Assembly (NCBI GenBank): GCA_013397695.1
Contig: VYZI01000170.1
Location: 687,317 to 751,316, forward strand
Length of the DNA: 64,000 nt
Source: Centropus unirufus
Taxonomy: Eukaryota; Chordata; Aves; Cuculiformes; Centropidae
Reading direction: 5' to 3'
Below the pieces are notes generated by a model that was not told the origin of the DNA, ran no database searches, and saw nothing but the letters and a program-made list of their open reading frames with translations. The position numbers and the translations under genes are program-made. Each line of letters begins with the position of its first letter. The first letter of the stretch is position 1. Shown in pieces: positions 11,420 through 25,260 of the stretch.

Positions 11420-14400
11420 GTTCAGCAGCTCAGCAGAGCCATCTGCTAAAATACGTTTACATTGAGATAGGCTAAATAATTTCTGACAGTCCAGTGCTGT
11501 CGAACTGGCAGAGCTCTGTAAACGTTACCCAGGTGGCTCAAGGGGTTAAAACCTGAGCTGAGGCTGTTCCTGCATTCTTTGTGTTTGCCCAGCTCTATTT
11601 CACAGTAAATGGCCATTTATGGGAATCTCAGGTATTGGCTTCCCTGTACCTCCAGCACTAAATCTTGAAATTGGGGAACGTTTTACTTCAGTAAAGACTA
11701 AATAAAATCTGATAAGGGGCTTTAGATTTGGCAGCTGGGTGCAGCACAGGTGCACCTGACTGGGAATTGGATAAGATAAGGTGGTTTTAGTACCATTTGG
11801 CTACTGTTTGCTGTGATCTCTGGGGCAAAATCATCCTAATAGCTGGGCCTCAATATCCCCTCCCATAAAATGGTCATAATAATGAAAACACATCTGGAAA
11901 GATGAACAATTTATGTCACAGAGAGGATGTTTATAGTATTAAAGTTTTTAGTGATTTTTAACGAGTCTCTGATGAAACCCCTTTTCTCAAGCTTTTCTTT
12001 GGGAGGCAGCTGATTTCTATGCAGTTAAATTGTTTCAAATTTTGTTTGTCTTGCTGTGCTTTAAAAGTCCGGAGCTTTTTGGGATAATTTGGCAGCCATC
12101 AGTGATATTTTTGTCACTGCAGTCCTGCCTGGGGACTCAGCAGTGCCCCGGCCATCCCGGTGTCGAGCGGGATGCACTCACAGCTGGTGAGGACACACAA
12201 CTCCTCTTCCCACCAGGCTCTGTGGAGCTGTGGATGTCTTCTCCTTAATTTCACTGTAGGAGCAGGTTTTTTATGGCAATGCCGCCACCTGCTCAGCAGT
12301 TCGGTGGCCCATGCTCCCCTGGGGTGGGGGGAGGCTTGCTGGCCAGGGTTTGTAGTTTAATTCTTGCATTTCAGATGGAGAAGAAAAACTAATGTTTGTG
12401 GTTGGAGAAGGCCCCGAGCCGAATAACACTGCGATGGAATTCCTGGGGCTGGTGCTGCTGACTCGTGTGGTGCCTGCCCTAGAAATGGGAAAGGGCCGAG
12501 GGTGATGGTCCCCGTTGGAGGGAATTGCCCCAGCGGGCACCTTGCCCCCCGCTCCAGGGCTGCTGCACCGAGGGCACGCGGCGACCGCGAGGCTCAGCTG
12601 CTGCTCGCAGGGTCAGAGGGAGGCAGGACGGGGTTTGTGGTGAGAGGAGCACAGCAGCGCTCAGGAGGTTCTGCCCTTCTGCTGCCGGTTCCTCCCCTGG
12701 CTTTAGGTGAGTCTCTTGGACCCACAATGTTTGTTCCCAGCGCAGCTGACCCGAAGCTGGGGGTGACCCGAGCTCTTGGAGGAGCCGTGAAACTGCAGAG
12801 AAAGTGGCGACGTCCTGACCCAGTGCCCACCGCGCTCAGCAGGTGCCGTTATCTGTGATAACTCAGAGCGATGGGTGCATCACTATTTCTTGTCTGGCCT
12901 AGGCAATGTTTGACAAGTGAATAGCAGAGATCATAGAGGGCATCTGTGTTCATTAATTGCGTGGGTCAGAGCACACGAGGTGCCTGTGTCAGTTCTTCCC
13001 TTAAAAGTACTTCTAAAAGCAGGTCCCATTGCCTTTGGCCCCGGCGTGGCTTTGCCTTTCAGCCGCAATGTGCAGGGGGCTCTAAGGCTCCCCCGGCGCT
13101 GCGTGAGGGGCTGCTTCGGGCTCCCCGTGGCTCTCCACACATCAGAGGGATCTGGGGGGGAACAAGTGTTTCTGTGCTGAGGGCGTCTTCTCTTACTTAG
13201 AAGAAAATATATGTTGAGCACAATGCTGCGAGGGGCTCCTGAGGGTCCCTGGGGAGCAGCACGCAAAAGCCAGGTATCAGTCAGCTCGCAGATAAACTGC
13301 CCTCCCGGCTCAATTAGTTGTGACTTTCCTGTAGCTTTGGTGTTTGGAGATGCAGAGCAAATAATACACAGCCCCAGGGTGAAATCTGTGTCAAACCACT
13401 CACTGGAGCCGGTTGCAAGGTCACGGGTTTTGCTGGCAGTCACAAAGGGCTTGGGCACCCCTTAGACCAAGGGGAAGCTCCTCTTTGTCGCTGCTCCCCA
13501 AACCTCTTCCCTAGCCCTGTCCCTGGCTCCTGCACCTGAAGGGTCGCTCTCCTCTCCCACCTCCCTCTTCCTGCTTTGCTCCCGGACTTGTAACCCCTCA
13601 TCCTGCCTCTCCCTGAGGGAATCCGCCTTTCCCCTGCTCCACACAAACCAGGCTGGGCGATGCCCCTGGCACAGCCTCCCGCTCCTGGCAGATGAATTCC
13701 CCTCCGATTTCACACCCACCTCCAGGAACATCTGAGCTGCCGCTTTGTCATCCTCTCAGCCACACAAATATTGCTCTCGGGGACCAGGCGACAGCAGGAG
13801 CGCTGTTTTTAATGCACACAGTGTTCTCTCTCAGGTTGCGAATGGATTTGATTGCAACTATTCTTAGGTCCCACCTCCCCCAATTCTGAGGGACAAAATT
13901 GCAAATTCCAGGCACTTTTTCCCTTTGTTAAAATTCTGCTGAGTTGATGGAGTCTCACCCCTTTGTGTTGTTGTGGTTAAACAAGGAACAGCTGGGTGAA
14001 GGATGTAGAATAACAGTTAGATGTTGCCTAAAATCTACCAGATTTTTCACTTTCCTGTTAACCTTTAATGGCTTGTGTATCTGGATATCTCCGCGGGAAA
14101 ATAAAAGCCGAGCAGAGTGGCTGAGAAATGAGACTCCAGTGGTGGAGACGAGATCCATACTTTAGGAATTGTCTTTCAGCCCTGAATCACTTTGTTCCCA
14201 CCACACACACTTCCCTACAAGGGGGATTCTGCTTTTAACAGTTAAAATGTGTGCAGAGCGTGTGGAAGGTGCTGAGCTGAGTGAAGAGAACCCAGCAGAG
14301 ATGAGGCACGTGCACCTCAGCCCCTGGCGGTGTCAGCCCTGGCGGGTCCAGGGACCTGGGGCAGGGATGATCCCCCCAGCCCTGGCTGTGGTGCTGCTGC

Positions 14401-17400
14401 AGACCCGCACCCCTGGCCTCAGTGCCCGCTTCAAAAACAAAACTGAGGGGGCTGTGAGACCTAGAGCCTGGCTTGGGTTTTACTCCGTGTCCTGGAACCC
14501 CATCTCTACACCTCCTCAAATGTAGAAATACTTCTGTTCAGATTTACATTGCCAATCCATACTTTTGAGGTTTTAATTTTTTTATTATTATTGTTTCTTA
14601 TGTAACAGAAAACTTTTTGCTTGAAATTCCTCATTTGTGTGTCTGACCTTGGATTGGGAGGGGCACAGACCCACCACAGCAGAGGTGATGTGTGCTGCCA
14701 GGAGTGGAAAGGGAACATCTTGGTGCCCTGACTGGCCAAAAAGCCTCCTCTGTTCCTGCACCTCCCTGTGCTGCTGGGGTAAGAGGGACCAGAGAGGAAC
14801 ACAAGGAAGCCCACAAGACATCACAGTGGCTTCAATGCAGAATTCCTCATTTATTCCCCAGGCTTGTGGCTGGCCGGGCAATAGGTGTGTGTTCAGCTGC
14901 TCAATGGCATTGGTCCAACAGAGAGCACTGAAAAGCCTCTTTCCCGAAGTGTTCACAGCATCTCCCTCCTATCAGCGGGTGAGAGTGAGGGGCTGGGGCA
15001 GGTCACACAGACAACGCCAGAGGCCTCTTTTGTCTTTGGTTGATTTTTATTTATCAATAAAACGATACTACAAAACATGGGAAACATCTGCATTAAACAC
15101 AGATCCGCTGTTACTCTGCCAGTTTTTAACCTGCTGTATTTACAGAGTTCTCCCGCACAGACCCTTCCCTGGAGCCCGAGGGGTGGTGGCCACCAGCTGG
15201 AGGACAGGGCAGCCCCAGCGCCCCGCGCTCCACAGAAGCAACGGGAGTGGAAGTCGAGCAAGAAGCGGCTCTGCTTTCTGCTCTCGCATGAGACAACCTC
15301 GTGTCTCAGTTCCCTGCGGTGGGCTCCTCTTTGCCCTGCCCCTGCCCTCGGTCCGGCCGGAGAGGCTGTTGCCGCAGGCTGGAGGGGACGTGGGTCACAG
15401 CTCCAGCCCCACTCGAGTCCTGCCCAGCCATGGATTGTCCTTCTCCACTAGGAACCACCAAACTGCTGAGCCCCTCGCTTGTTCTGGTTTTGGCGCAAAG
15501 CAATAATTTATTCCCATTCCTGTCAAGGCTCTGGATTGCACAGCTGTGCCTCGCCCAGCCTGCACTGAGCTCCGCAAGGGAATTCTGAGAGTGGTGGGCA
15601 GAGGGGGGGACACAGGGACTGGCCAGCAGCCCCCCCAGCCCAGACCGTCACCATTTTGGGGGGCTGGGGTCACGTTTGGGGAGAGGTGTCCTCTCCTCCA
15701 CCATGGGCTTGAACGAGGGATGAGTTAGTGCCATTCGTACCACCACCCGCTCCCTGCTCTGAGCAACGCGACATCCCATCACGGGGGCGTCCAGACCCGG
15801 CCGGGCGCTGCTCACTCTGATCATGGGCTGGAACAGGTGTACCTCGATCAGGGAGGAAAGGAAATACACATCTGGGCATGTACATCTATATATAAGCTCC
15901 TTTAATTACAGAGTTGTAAGGCAGATTAAATTATTTTCTGATATCACCTGGTGTCAAAGGGAACCTCGCCTACTTCCCATGCACATCACACAGTGCTGCA
16001 TAGGGGAGGTAATTAAATCCTCAGTAATTACCATGCGGGTATTCCAACAGAACATCCATTGCTCTTTCACATCTGCCCTGGCATGAGAAGAAGACAAGAC
16101 AGTACTCAGAAATGCTGGAAATAGCAAAATTCACCTTCTTTCCCTAGAAAACGTTTGGGAAGCTGCAGAGCTGAGCCCGTGTTTGGGTCAGAGCTGTGAC
16201 CTGCGGGGGCAAAGACCCTGCCCCCACCCCGGCAATCCCGGGGGCTGCAGCGTGCTCTGTACAGACTGGAGGCGTTGAGACGGGGAGGGAGATGAAACCC
16301 CAGACACGGGGAAAGCAAGGGGAGCGAAACCAGGGCTGAGGCATGGGCCAACAGCTCTCAATGTTCCTTTTTCCTCCCAACTGCTGGAATTTGCCGTCAC
16401 CTCAGCAGCCGCTGAAGACCAAACTGGGAAATGAAAGGGAACGGGGACACCAACCCACTCCACAACTCGTTTTCCTGAGGATTCCTTCCCAGGGGGTGGC
16501 CGCAGCCTGACTGAGTGGCCGTGCCTGGGCAGCGCAGCGTGGGGCGCAGCGGAGGGGCTGACCCCTGCAGAGCTGCCACCTCCATCACGGGTCACCGTCC
16601 TTCTCCAGGACCTCCACAGCTTGGCCTCAGACGTGAGAATTAATCACATCAAGTTGGAAGAGGCACAGGAGCAGGTTCTGCTGCTCGGCTCATCGTCGCC
16701 TCAGCTGCCGAGGGCAAGCAAATAATTTCTACAAAACTAACGTCGATCTTTAATTGATTTCTTTCATTTTGTCTCTATTCATCTGTGCAGGCAATGGACG
16801 TTGTCTAGGACACCTGACTACACCCCCGAAAGCTCAAGAGCTCTTCAAGGCCCTTTTTTCCCTGGAATCAATGAATGTTCCCATCCTAAGGGACCCCAGA
16901 GGAGACGTGCCGCTGCCCGAGAGCCTCCTCTGCGCGCAGGGACCTGCACCCTGCCCACCCCTTAGACCCGGGGCACGGCTCGACCCCACACACGCGACAA
17001 GAAGAGCAGCTGGAAGTGTTTTCAGCAAAATGTGCTGTTTTGGAAAAGCCCCAGTGCATCACAAGGGGTGCGGGCGCTGCAAGGAGCAGGTTTGTCTTTT
17101 ACTGGTGCTGCCCTGGTCCTTGAGCAGAGGCCGCGCTGCTGGGCTCGGGCGTCCCCACCCCTGCCAGGGCGAGGAGACAGGAGAACAGGCCACCATCTCC
17201 GTGGAAATGAGATTGTTCAGGGATGCACAGTGAGCCTGGGAAACAGCTCTAGATGGGAAAAAAACCCCAGACGTGGAAGAGGGACACAGTGAAATGTGCA
17301 GAAATGCAGGTGCTGCCGTTTTAAATGTGAAGGATTTCAAGCTTTGATCTCAGAACTTCTCATCTTTCTGTTCTGAACAGACATAATTTAAAAAAAAAAA

Positions 17401-19639
17401 TTAGGAAAACTAGCTGGAATAAATCATTATTAATTTCTTTTTTGTGTTTGAGGTGGAACATTTCTTTCATTTTCCTTTAAACAAAACAATAGTTGTAGTT
17501 TCACATTTAAAAGAAAAAACAAAAAAAAGAAAAGATTCTACTTTTTGTTTCTTCGAAACAGACATTTAAAAAAACCCCAACCAAATGGTCAGCAAAGTCA
17601 AAATCCATCAGCCACAAAGATCCTGTGCACAGCAAGCACAACCGCGCCACAGACATCTGGAGCGCAGCTGTTCGCAGTCCCTGGTTCCTGTTACCCACCC
17701 GCCCTTAGGAGGACAAAGCACACCCCGAGAAGCAGCCGGCGTCTCTAATAAAAGATGGTGAAAGCAGCATCAATATTTGGTTTATTTTCATGAAGATGAG
17801 TGCAACACCACATGAGCTGATCTCCACCCTCACCTTCCAAGGTGCAGGGCTCCAAGTGCTCCCGGGCCCATCCAGCCCTGGAGGAGGACAACGCTGCTGC
17901 TCGCTCGCCGCGCAGCGACGAGCCCCGGGCTTCGGATGCTGCTGGGGGAAACAGGCAGGTACGCGGGGCCCCAGACCACTGGGGCTCTTCAGAACCAGCA
18001 GCAGAACCGGCTCCTCCTTTCACCCCTCGCTCTGTCCCCATCTCCTTCAGACAAGGGTCTTTAACGTGGGAGAAGCTCGCACGGGGGCTGTGACGGCAGC
18101 CTGGGGACCACGGGACACGCTGTGTCCTCTGCTCGGGATGGGACTCGTGTTGCCACCTGGCTCATGTCACCTGGCTCATGGTCCTTCCAGCACGGGCTGG
18201 TGCAGCAGCTGCAGCTCGGCGAGCTGAAGGGAGCTCACCAGCTGAGGGGAGGCAACTTCCAGAAACGCTTTGCTTTCCATACGCTTGTGCAGACGCTGGA
18301 ACATCCAAATCCCTGCTCTGGTGAGGCACCATGTGCGGGGAACTCTGCAGAGACGGGATCTTTCACCTCCTCCCAGAAAGGGGCCGTCGGAAAGGGCTTC
18401 CTCTGAAGAACAGCCAAGTGCCACAGAATAAAATAATAATAAAAAAAAATCACCCCAGGACTCTCAGCCACACGAGTGAGCAATTGCCTGGGTTTCTGGC
18501 ACTTGCAGACCCAGCTTCCCTGCAGCTATGCTTCCCGATTCCAGTCGTGTTAGTGTGGAGGCCTGGCTGGAAGAGCCAGCCCACCCAGGGGGGCGATGAG
18601 AGCAGAGCCCATTTCCCACCCAACAGCTGGGCGGAAGGGAAGCAGATAGGACAACAAACCCAAATTATGAGTCCTTTGCTCCCAGAACAGCTCTGCTGGG
18701 GGTGAGGAGAGCAAACAGCTTCCTCCCATCACTGGCAGCCTCTCCCTCTGGTTGTCCTGGCAGCAGGGACTGGAGGAAGGCAAAGCCTCACAGCTGAGCA
18801 CCATCTGCGGACCCTGGGCCCCATCTGGGATGGATGGCGTGGGGACGGTGCCAAGAGAGGCCCAGCTGGCTGCCTCTCCACATCCAGGAGATGATGGAGC
18901 AGGAGCTCCTGCCTTTCCCTTCACATCCTTCTGCCCAGGCCATGCCTTGTGCTTTCTCCATTCGTGACTCAGTCACTGGCTATGAGGAAGCCATCCCTTC
19001 CCAAAGCGTCTTTGAAATGACAGAGAAGTGTTGCACGGTATTCCTTGGAGCACGGGCAGGTGACCCTGATGCGACGATGGCTTTTCCAGAAGTATTGCTG
19101 CCGGTACAGACAGGGCTCTCAAGCCACAGCATCAGGATAACCTCTGTCCAAGACCAGAGGCAGATGAATCCCACCCTGTGACCACTGAACCGTGGTTTTC
19201 AGCCCCACTCAGAAATAAGTGAAGGAAAAAACAACCCCAACTACCTCCAAGGGAGAAAATCCCCAGAAGGCAGGGAAATGGTTAACATGAACTGATGCTA
19301 AACCACAGTGGGTGAGATAATCTATCTTTATATGCATGTATGTATATGTGAGAGCTGAAGGAAACCAGCTGACTTTGGTCTGTGCTCTCGCAGTGCGTGC
19401 ACTGTTTGTTGGCATGGCAAGACACAAACGAGCTGCAGGTCTCGGCTGCCCAGCGCCACAGCGCTGGTGGCTGCGCTTTGCAGCACCGTGTTGCATCAGA
19501 CCCAGCGCGCACATGGAAAGGATTAATCCAGAGTGGCTGCCTCCATTTATCACCATCCTAAGCAAAAGGTCATCCCTTCCACCAGCACTGACGCTGGAGC
19601 AGAAGGCAAGAGCCACACATTCATTTACCACCTCCCAGC
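11420..19639. other. Non-coding, no recognised gene or transposon
   Basis: AT-rich at 11430-12120, 13880-14170, 14520-14640, 15860-16060 and 17330-17580; GC-rich elsewhere (for example 12540-12850, 15150-15450, 16180-16600, 17830-18120). Contains poly-A/T runs at 17391 and 17511 and a TTTTTATTATTATTG run near 14578. Several frames of 120-290 codons in GC-rich parts overlap on both strands and look like chance. Confidence 0.45.
18154..18181. repeat. 14-base tandem duplication
   Basis: CACCTGGCTCATGK occurs twice; the copies differ only at the last base. CACCTG is an E-box, so the duplication doubles an E-box site. Confidence 0.92.
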
Positions 19640-20700
19640 CTCTATAAATAGGCATTTTTTAGCAGTTGGATGCAGCTCCCTGGCAGGTGCCACTGCACGA
19701 ATGACTCCGCACAGGTCACAGCTATGAGTTGCTTGGCTTTTGTTCCAACATATCTTTCTGTCTTTCACGGTGTTTTTTGTACCAGGGAAATACAGCAGGC
19801 TAAAAGCTACATGACTTTTTTTTTTATACATACCACAGTAGAAACAGTTACCAAGTTATATTTGTCAGAGTCACAGTAGTTTATGCATATTTGCTATTCA
19901 CAGACTGCAGAATATTGCCAATAACCTCACTGGTGGGGACTGACAACACGGAGATACATGCATTCATGTGAGACCATAATCAAGGATGTCTATACTGTAT
20001 TAAGCACATTCATTTTCTTAAACACCTTCCAGTAAAATCAATTCCTTTAAATTTGTAATTAAAACTTGTTGTTTTGTTTGTTTGTTTTTTTCTCCACAGT
20101 TACGCACAAAATAACCTGTAAACAATTTGACATTACACTTATGTACAAGTGAACCACGTTGGAAAGTAGAGAGGTAATTCAGTGGGTGCCACTTAGTCTA
20201 CATCAATGTGCAACAGACTGACTCAGCCTCAGCAAAGTCATTAAGTGCTTGTATGAGGTCCGAAAACGTAACACGAGCAAGGCCCCAGAGAGCGGAAAAT
20301 CACCCCCCACCCAGATCCCACGTCGGCTGGGAAAGCAGCGCCCTGGCAGCACTCACCCCTCTACCACAAACGGGGAAGGGGCCGCTCCCTGGAGCCGGGA
20401 GAAGGGAATGCCAGCCCTGCTGGGCCCCACCAGCCTCCTGCTCCCCATTGGCAAGTCTGGTCTGTTTAGTTCCGAGTTCTGCTTTTTTGTGTTTGCTTCA
20501 TCATTGCTATAGTCTAAAATCTGTAATATCATACTTATAAACTGATTCTAAACTCAGTGTTATCGATGCCAAGAAAAATAAAGAATGTCTTTTTTTAATA
20601 TAAATAATTTAAAAGTGCTTTCTTGTTCTTTTATTATTAATCTACAAAACCCCGCTGGGGCATAAACTATCCATAAGACTGGACAATTATTTTGTACCAT
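19640..20700. other. AT-rich block with UTR-like texture and poly(A)-signal motifs on both strands
   Basis: This block is much more AT-rich than its surroundings, apart from a GC-rich insert at about 20270-20455. It has a plus-strand AATAAA in GAAAAATAAAGAATGTC followed by a T run (about 20572-20597) and a minus-strand AATAAA at 20635-20630. It could be a distal part of the minus-strand gene's 3' UTR, the 3' end of a plus-strand transcript, or conserved non-coding DNA. No coding frame is convincing. Confidence 0.3.
20066..20093. repeat. Short (GTTT)n tract
   Basis: TTGTTGTTTTGTTTGTTTG followed by a T run and TCTCCACAG, so the region ends in something that resembles a plus-strand splice acceptor. 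Confidence 0.75.
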
Positions 20701-22675
20701 GATATCCATGGGGCCTATGCACAAAGTGCTCCGAAATTCAAGTCCACGCGTGCACTCGCGGTGACGGGAAGGGCTGCAGGGCGGGGAGCTGGGGAGTTTT
20801 CTTCAGCCTTTCGAGGGCTGGGAGAGCAGCGGGAGAGGGGGCTCAAGGCCTCTGTTACATTATGGTCATTGCCAATAAAGATCAACCTTGTTTGCTCCTT
20901 CAGCCCACAGTTTTGCAAATAAAACAGCCAAAAGGGCTCAGAAAACTGCAATTAAAACCCCAAATTTGTCCCCCAGAGCACTGCGTGGCATCAACATGGG
21001 GCACGTGGATGACTGGGGGAAAACAAAACTATCACGGTCCCCGGGGGTCGAACTCTCACCTGCCCTGTCTCCCGCCGAGCTCTGCTCCTGCTGAGGCGCC
21101 CGGGCACGAACCAAGCCGTGCCCAGAAGTGACGAATGGCGTGAGCAATGGAAGTGGATGTGAATTTTATCACAGCTTAATGGCTTTCTCTCATCCCTATT
21201 GCTGCAATCGCCTTTTTTTTTTCTGAGAAAAGCTGTTTTAGTGGAGACGCAGTCTCACTGGAGTCAATGTTTTCAAATTAGTTTCAACAGGACGGATGTT
21301 TGGCCTTTGTTGTGGGTGGAAAGTAGCTCGAAGCCCACTTTGCTCCCCAGGTACCTTGAAGGGACCAAGTACTCTGTGAGCAGAGTTTCATTTTGACTTC
21401 TAGCAACAAGTGACCGAAAATGTCCTAGGGACAGATAAAGGCTCTCCCACTGAAACAAAACAGTATTGAGCTGAACGATTTGAGAGCTCAAACCCCAGGC
21501 ACCTTTTATAACTCCACTATTCCAGTTTCCTTGCCCTGGTGCACTGCAGCCGCCTCCCTGCTCGCCCACCCCGCGCCAGCCGGGAGCAGAGGGGCTGAGC
21601 CAAGCCCCACAGCCCCAGGGGGAGGCCAGGGGAGGAGGGGGCCTGATGTGGGGAGCACCACCACATTCCCTTGCTCCTGCCGAGCTGCTGGCATGGTTTG
21701 AGGCACCGCGGCGATAACCAGGAATTTCTCCTTCACCTTCTAACTGGGACTGGTGCCACGTCCTGCAGACGGGGCATGGCCTTGCCAAAAAGGCATCGGT
21801 AAATACCCTTTGTGCCAAGGTGCGTGCATACACCTCGCCAGCTCTGAACCTGTGCATGGACCTGCAGGTAAGTGTAGGGGTGCAGGGAAGCATCCATGAG
21901 CTCATCCTCGGGGAGAGGCGCCCCAGAGTTACCACCTCATTCCCCTGCGATAAGAAAAATCCCACCTCAGTTCCTGAAGGGAATGACGCCCCCAGCCGGA
22001 GGAGGTTTGATGCTCTTTCCTGACCCGCTGCCACACGCACGTGAATGATGGGGCTGTGATTCCAATCGCCCCGGTGCCAGTCCCTCCCTGGCCATGGTTC
22101 CTGCACACCGTCTCACAGTGCCCCCTTCTCTACCCACCCCAGAGGCAGGGGCTCACTCTGCAGGGTCCTGTGCCCAGCAGCGGCAGAACGAGATGCCCAA
22201 AGCGTGGCTCGCCAGCGGTTTTCACCGTGGGGTATGGGCGGTCCAGAGAAAACCCGTGGGGCAAGGAGGGAGAGAAGGGCACCGCTGGGCAGCAGCAGCA
22301 ATGCTGCACAGCACCCAGCACTTGGCTAAACCTCACTGGGCAGGGGTGGACACTGCAACCATCGCCCAGAGCTCCTCTCCAACAGAGACCGCAGCACCCA
22401 GCGCCCGTGGCCAGGCTCACCAGCACAAAGCCTCAAAACACAGAGCCTGGCTCATTTTATACCAAACCACCCTGGAAAACAACTTCAGCTTGAGGTGAGA
22501 CCAGAATCAGACCCCCGCAGTAACACATCGGAACGGGTTACACACACAAAGGGTCTCACACACGTGGGCACCCACCTCCGGGCACCCCCTCTGCTCCCGC
22601 TCCTTCCTGGAGAGCCACGGGCATTCCTGCTTCCGAGCAGCCTCAGCCTGCCTGTGGTTACTGAAGTCTGAGAGC
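20701..22675. other. Non-coding, mostly GC-rich
   Basis: Nothing recognised. A 277-codon minus-strand frame (21273-22106) has other open frames opposite it on the plus strand and no protein features. An AATAAA occurs near 20874 on the plus strand without transcript context. Confidence 0.4.
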
Positions 22676-23026
22676 TTTATTTCTGTAGCACTGGAAGGTA
22701 ATAACCATTTCATCTAAAACTGAAGACATGAAGGCCACATAAATCAAGCCCGTTTGGGCGCATTTCATTTGGTCTAATTTTTCTACAGTTATTAATCATC
22801 ACGCAGTCCTGTGCGCCCTAAACGTCAGCGCGGGAACACACACACACTCTCACAGGTATTTTATAGCCCAAATATTTGTGGTATTAAAAAGAGACAGGCA
22901 ATGACCTGGACTGGTGGAAAGGACAAGGCTTTAACCGCAGCCTGCTGCAGGTGGGGGACCCACCCCGAAATCCCGAGGGAGAGCCCTATCTGTTCCCCAG
23001 TTTTGTTTGCTTGGTGCCAGAGCTGG

Positions 23027-23081
23027 NNNNNNNNNNNNNNNNNNNNNNNNNNNNNNNNNNNNNNNNNNNNNNNNNNNNNNN
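23027..23081. other. Assembly gap (55 N)
   Basis: Fifty-five undetermined bases. The right flank is G-rich on the plus strand (AAAAGGGGGAGGGGCAGGG), the kind of sequence that often drops out of short-read assemblies. True length unknown. Confidence 0.99.
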
Positions 23082-24865
23082 AAAAGGGGGAGGGGCAGGG
23101 AGAAAAATGCAAAAAATGTTGAGTAGGAAAAGAAAAATGTTACAAACTAACCAGTCAATAACTAAGAGGAGCCAAATCTGTGGATTTTGTGCTAAACACT
23201 GATTTCCATGAGAAAATGTGCCGTTTGAGCAGGTGAGCACAGGACTGCACAACTGCCACACTTGAACCCAAGTGTGAGTGAAAGTCTGAACACCTGAACT
23301 GGTTCTAGAGCCTCGTCCTTACAAATCCTGAGTTTTCCTATGGAGCCAGGTGTTCCCCAGGTCAGACCCTCTGTGTTGGGATCCTCACCGTGCGTTACCA
23401 ACACTGCACGTTCGCAGTAGGAAACAGGACCCTTCTCACACGTACAGCCTCAGCAGAGAGGGTGAAAACTGCCACATCCAACCCCTGCTCTCCAAAGACT
23501 GGGAGATGTATTGCTGGGAGGGTTTTTCCCCTTCCCTACAGCCCTAAGCTCATGCTTATTGAGCTCTCTGCATAAATATTGCTTCCTTTTCTGCTGGTAA
23601 AATCCACACCCTCACCATTGAACCGCACAACATCTGCTGCTGAGTGATGCGTCAGAACCTGCCTCTGGGCTCTTGCTGACCTCACAGTTCTGGAAAAATA
23701 GAAATGTCCCAGCCAGGCATGTGGGCACAGCAGAGCCCTGCGAGCACCAAGATTCCACCTTGCTGAGACCACGTGAGCACCCACAGAAATCACCTGGGTG
23801 GACCTGACATCAATTCCCTCAGCAACTGCAGAGATCTGAGAGGAGAAGCCCTGAAACCTGCAGGAATAAGTCAGAACAAAAGCACTTTGTGGTACAAGCA
23901 CTATCACTTCTCATATCTATATAATTTGCTTCTTGCACCTTTAGGAAATTAATAATCTGTCCCAAAAACTCTAGCTGGTTTGTCCCCAGCTCTGGCCAGG
24001 CCAGGTTTGCTGCAGCAATTCACTTTTCCATTGCTTTTCTTGGCTCTCCCACCCGACAGCACAAGCTCTTCCCTGAGCTGAGTCCCCCCGGACTCCTGCC
24101 TGCTCCAGGTTTTGGTGGCCCCATGGCCCTGGCCATTGCTAACACCTGGTTCCTGGCTGCTCCCCGTCCCTGGCTGGCACAGTCCTGCGTTACCCGGCAG
24201 TGTCAGCGCTGCACCCCAAAGACCCCTTCCCCACGGCCCAGGGGCTCTGGTTCCCCCTCTCTCGTCAGTGCTAGGCCCAGCCCCCTCAGCTCTGCCCGTG
24301 TGTGGTGGCTCTCATGGGACACGAGGCATGGTTTGCTGGTTAACGCCCCGGCACCAGCTGCGGGCAGGACTGGCACCGAGTTGGGCTCCTGTAGGAGGGA
24401 ATATGGGCACCTCCCCCTGAGGTCTGCATTTCCTCGAGACACGTCTGGGATGGCCCTGCTGCCACCCTCCAGCTACCAGCCTCACCCAGCCAAAGCACCG
24501 AGCCAGGCTTCTTAGGTAATTCCTTGAGTTTTCCTCTGTGCCAGGCAGGACCCAGCGCCCACTCTCCCTGCCAGCTGTGGCCAAACACGCCTGGCACATG
24601 TGCCCGGCAACCCTGCAACACCAGCTCTCCTCACCAGCACGGCCACTGCGCTCCACCTGGGAAAACTCCTACAGCTTTCCAACTGGGATCATCACACCTT
24701 TCACCCGCCGGCACCACAGAGCCTCGAGAAACACGACGAGAGGCGTGGGGAGGACACAGAGGGAACAAGATCATCAAAAACAAATGGAATATTGTTGTGA
24801 CAGCAACAAAGACCCACACACCGTTCCCTGGTCTCCACCAAAATGCATTTACAGTGTCTCAGAGA

Positions 24866-24913
24866 AGGGGGGAAAAGAGAGAAGGAGAGGGGAGAGAGAG
24901 ACAGTGAGATGGG
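24866..24913. repeat. Purine (GA)-rich tract
   Basis: An almost pure purine run on the plus strand (GAAAAGAGAGAAGGAGAGG and GGAGAGAGAGACAGTGAG), without a fixed unit. Confidence 0.8.
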
Positions 24914-25029
24914 TTTTCTACTCTTCAACCCTCAAAGACCTGAAGAAGAAACAGAACATCCACAGACTGCTAAAAAATGCTCTTTTCTGAGAAAGTGCAG
25001 TTATAAGGAGAGCCAGAAAATCTTTAAGC

Positions 25030-25112
25030 AATATATATTGATATATATACATATATATATATACACAGAGAGCTATGTACACACATATATATGCACATAT
25101 ATATATACACAT
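25030..25112. repeat. (AT)n-rich dinucleotide repeat
   Basis: Interrupted (AT)n with AC and GC steps, about 83 bases, in the presumed 3' flank of the minus-strand gene. Self-complementary and likely length-variable. Confidence 0.93.
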
Positions 25113-25144
25113 GCTTAAGGTAAACTGCCAGGGCATAGCTTGCT

Positions 25145-25260
25145 GCTTTGAGCTGTGCACGCCAAGGGGGGCGCAGAAGGCGCGCAGCCCCCCGGGCACC
25201 CCCTGCTCCCGGGCCGCGTCCTCCCGGCCCCACAAGCACCTGCTGTGCTGGGGACGGTGC
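25145..25260. other. Short CpG-rich stretch in the 3' flank
   Basis: This C/G-rich stretch holds about ten CpGs, including GGCGCGCAG and GGGCCGCGTCC, directly beside the (AT)n repeat. It lies about 250 bases after the stop codon on the minus strand, so it would be in the presumed 3' UTR. Function unknown. Confidence 0.3.

Noticed and set aside
14637..15506. 289-codon plus-strand frame
   Set aside because: GC-rich sequence with overlapping open frames in several phases and no protein-like features.
20060..20110. Possible plus-strand splice acceptor (T run then CTCCACAG)
   Set aside because: The T-rich tract is a simple repeat, and no coding frame or donor follows convincingly.
21273..22106. 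277-codon minus-strand frame
   Set aside because: No recognisable domain or splice context; other open frames lie opposite it.
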